This document shows, piece after piece, positions 63,312-64,000 of a stretch of DNA of 64,000 bases. The DNA lies in assembly GCA_902520335.1 (NCBI GenBank), contig CABYNS010000001.1, positions 31,604-95,603 on the forward strand. Reading direction: 5' to 3'. Within the stretch, counting starts at the first letter, position 1. Each line of letters begins with the position of its first letter. The notes beneath the pieces are model-generated. The model was not told the DNA's origin, searched no databases, and saw nothing but the letters and a program-made list of their open reading frames with translations. Source of the DNA: an uncultured Pelagibacteraceae bacterium (GTDB lineage Bacteria; Pseudomonadota; Alphaproteobacteria; Pelagibacterales; Pelagibacteraceae). The translations under genes were made by a program, and so were the position numbers.

Positions 63312-64000
63312 TTATCTAATAATAAATTGTGTACCAAACCATCTCCATCTACCATTATCATTTACAGAACAATTAATACGACCTCTTCTCGGTAAGAATG
63401 GTTCCCTAAATTCTATTGTGAGTTCTTTCTTAACAAGTTTAATTTTTGATTTCATCCATTTATCTCCTTCATTTGAATAGCAGTTAATATTTTCAATGTT
63501 TTTTTGATCATCAAAAAATCTTACTTTAAATTTAGGTGGATTATTCTCTTTTGATAATTTTTTTTCCTCAGGTTCTAGGTTTTTATATTCAAGGGGAAAA
63601 TAGTTGATTATTGATTTAAATCTTTTAATTTCTCCATATTTTTCATTAATTGGAAATCTTGGAAGTTCAAATCTATTTTTATTTACGTCAATAATTCCAG
63701 AGTGTTGTCCGAATGCAATTTTGAAATTTTGAGATATATAATCTCTCATAAATCCTGAATATTCTCCAAATGGGTAAGAAAATAAAGTGGGTACATATCC
63801 TAACTTTTCTTTAAAAATTTGATTTGATGATTTTATATCATCTAAAAAAACTTCTTGAGATTTATCAATCAAATAATCATGAGAGTGTGAGTGATGCCCA
63901 ATAACCCCGAATTCACTACGTTCAATTTCTTTAATTTGTTCCCAGTTCATGTATCCTTTATTACCAACGGGTTCAGTCGAAACAAATAATACAAATGGAA
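63312..64000 (-). CDS. Polysaccharide deacetylase, C-terminal part (cut by window edge)
   Basis: The frame is open to the right edge of the window and continues upstream of an internal Met at 63950: the extra codons read PFVLFVSTEPVGNKGYMNWEQ, typical of NodB-type polysaccharide deacetylases (strand before the TW/NW-x-Q segment). Then come GVIGHHSHSHDYL with the metal-binding H-x-x-x-H motif (63870s region) and LFSYPFGEYSGFM, the catalytic loop. The rest is a beta-rich C-terminal region. Predicted to remove acetyl groups from a GlcNAc polymer in the cell envelope. The N-terminal third lies outside the window; the convergent Bax-type gene ends 6 bp away. Confidence 0.9.
   Translation of the reverse strand, partial: PFVLFVSTEPVGNKGYMNWEQIKEIERSEFGVIGHHSHSHDYLIDKSQEVFLDDIKSSNQIFKEKLGYVPTLFSYPFGEYSGFMRDYISQNFKIAFGQHSGIIDVNKNRFELPRFPINEKYGEIKRFKSIINYFPLEYKNLEPEEKKLSKENNPPKFKVRFFDDQKNIENINCYSNEGDKWMKSKIKLVKKELTIEFREPFLPRRGRINCSVNDNGRWRWFGTQFIIR

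Noticed and set aside
1..64000. CRISPR arrays, insertion sequences, prophage or defence islands
   Set aside because: Read through for regularly spaced repeats, transposases, integrases and terminal repeats; none seen. All A/T homopolymer runs look like base composition.

Overview
The window looks like a stretch of chromosome from a streamlined marine alphaproteobacterium of the SAR11 clade (Pelagibacterales, Candidatus Pelagibacter-like). The reasons are the very AT-rich sequence (I estimate about 30% GC), genes packed with 1-11 nt overlaps and almost no intergenic DNA, alphaproteobacterial gene order (rpe-heparinase-purH; hisB-H-A-F-E; hslVU; the hemE/ppsR-maf-aroE-coaE-dnaQ-secB-fxsA-tim44 block; rho-mnmE-mnmG-rsmG-parA-parB), and a porin and acetate-type symporter typical of ocean oligotrophs. 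The clade assignment is inference from content and composition; no rRNA is present. The longest stretch without a gene is 282 bp (28700-28981).

Layout. 1-5253: heme genes hemD (partial) and hemC on the minus strand, then tsaD, an EVE-domain protein and acetyl-CoA synthetase with an unusual lysine-rich N-terminal tail, convergent with a conserved unknown. 5379-7864: a two-subunit sodium/solute symporter (DUF4212 small subunit plus large SSS subunit) closed by a clear terminator, then a YggT-like membrane protein. 7905-12142: rpe, a heparinase II/III-like protein, purH, a pterin dehydratase and tRNA-Gly(GCC). 12269-18090: a sulfotransferase, LON-domain protein, UbiH-like flavoprotein, ftsK, lolA and a GNAT acetyltransferase. 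18087-21411: HIT protein and the his operon hisBHAFE. 21503-25288: hslVU, Smr and Tim44-domain proteins, fxsA and secB.

25282-38394 has the classic layout around an alphaproteobacterial replication origin. The minus-strand run ppsR-maf-aroE-coaE-dnaQ and the plus-strand run hemE-hemH-hemJ-rho-mnmE-mnmG-rsmG-parA-parB diverge from the 28700-28981 gap, which carries a perfect DnaA box, near-consensus boxes and a CtrA-type TTAA-N7-TTAA motif. A parS partition site lies inside the 5' coding part of rsmG, just before parAB. I see these two sites as the best-supported non-coding elements of the window.

38378-53501 is mostly minus strand: holA, lptE, leuS, a DUF3576 lipoprotein, (plus-strand porin), a ThiE-like protein, (plus-strand yggS), a YkuD-type L,D-transpeptidase, (plus-strand OmpR-like regulator with a degenerate receiver), an adenosine-kinase-like sugar kinase, nth, dapB, a second sulfotransferase, and the grpE-dnaK-dnaJ chaperone operon with a good alphaproteobacterial heat-shock promoter before dnaK. 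53538-64000: rdgB, the envelope cluster lpoA-like/rsmI/dolP-like, maeB, murJ, trpS, nfu, a Bax-type glucosaminidase and the C-terminal part of a polysaccharide deacetylase cut by the window edge.

Overall this is core-genome DNA: I found no mobile element, CRISPR, prophage or defence island, and no convincing wholly new system. The items most worth following up are the oriC/parS pair, the poly-lysine tail on acetyl-CoA synthetase, the EF-hand-like loop in the symporter, the pseudo-receiver regulator beside the L,D-transpeptidase, two paralogous sulfotransferases, and several short leader regions with inverted repeats.
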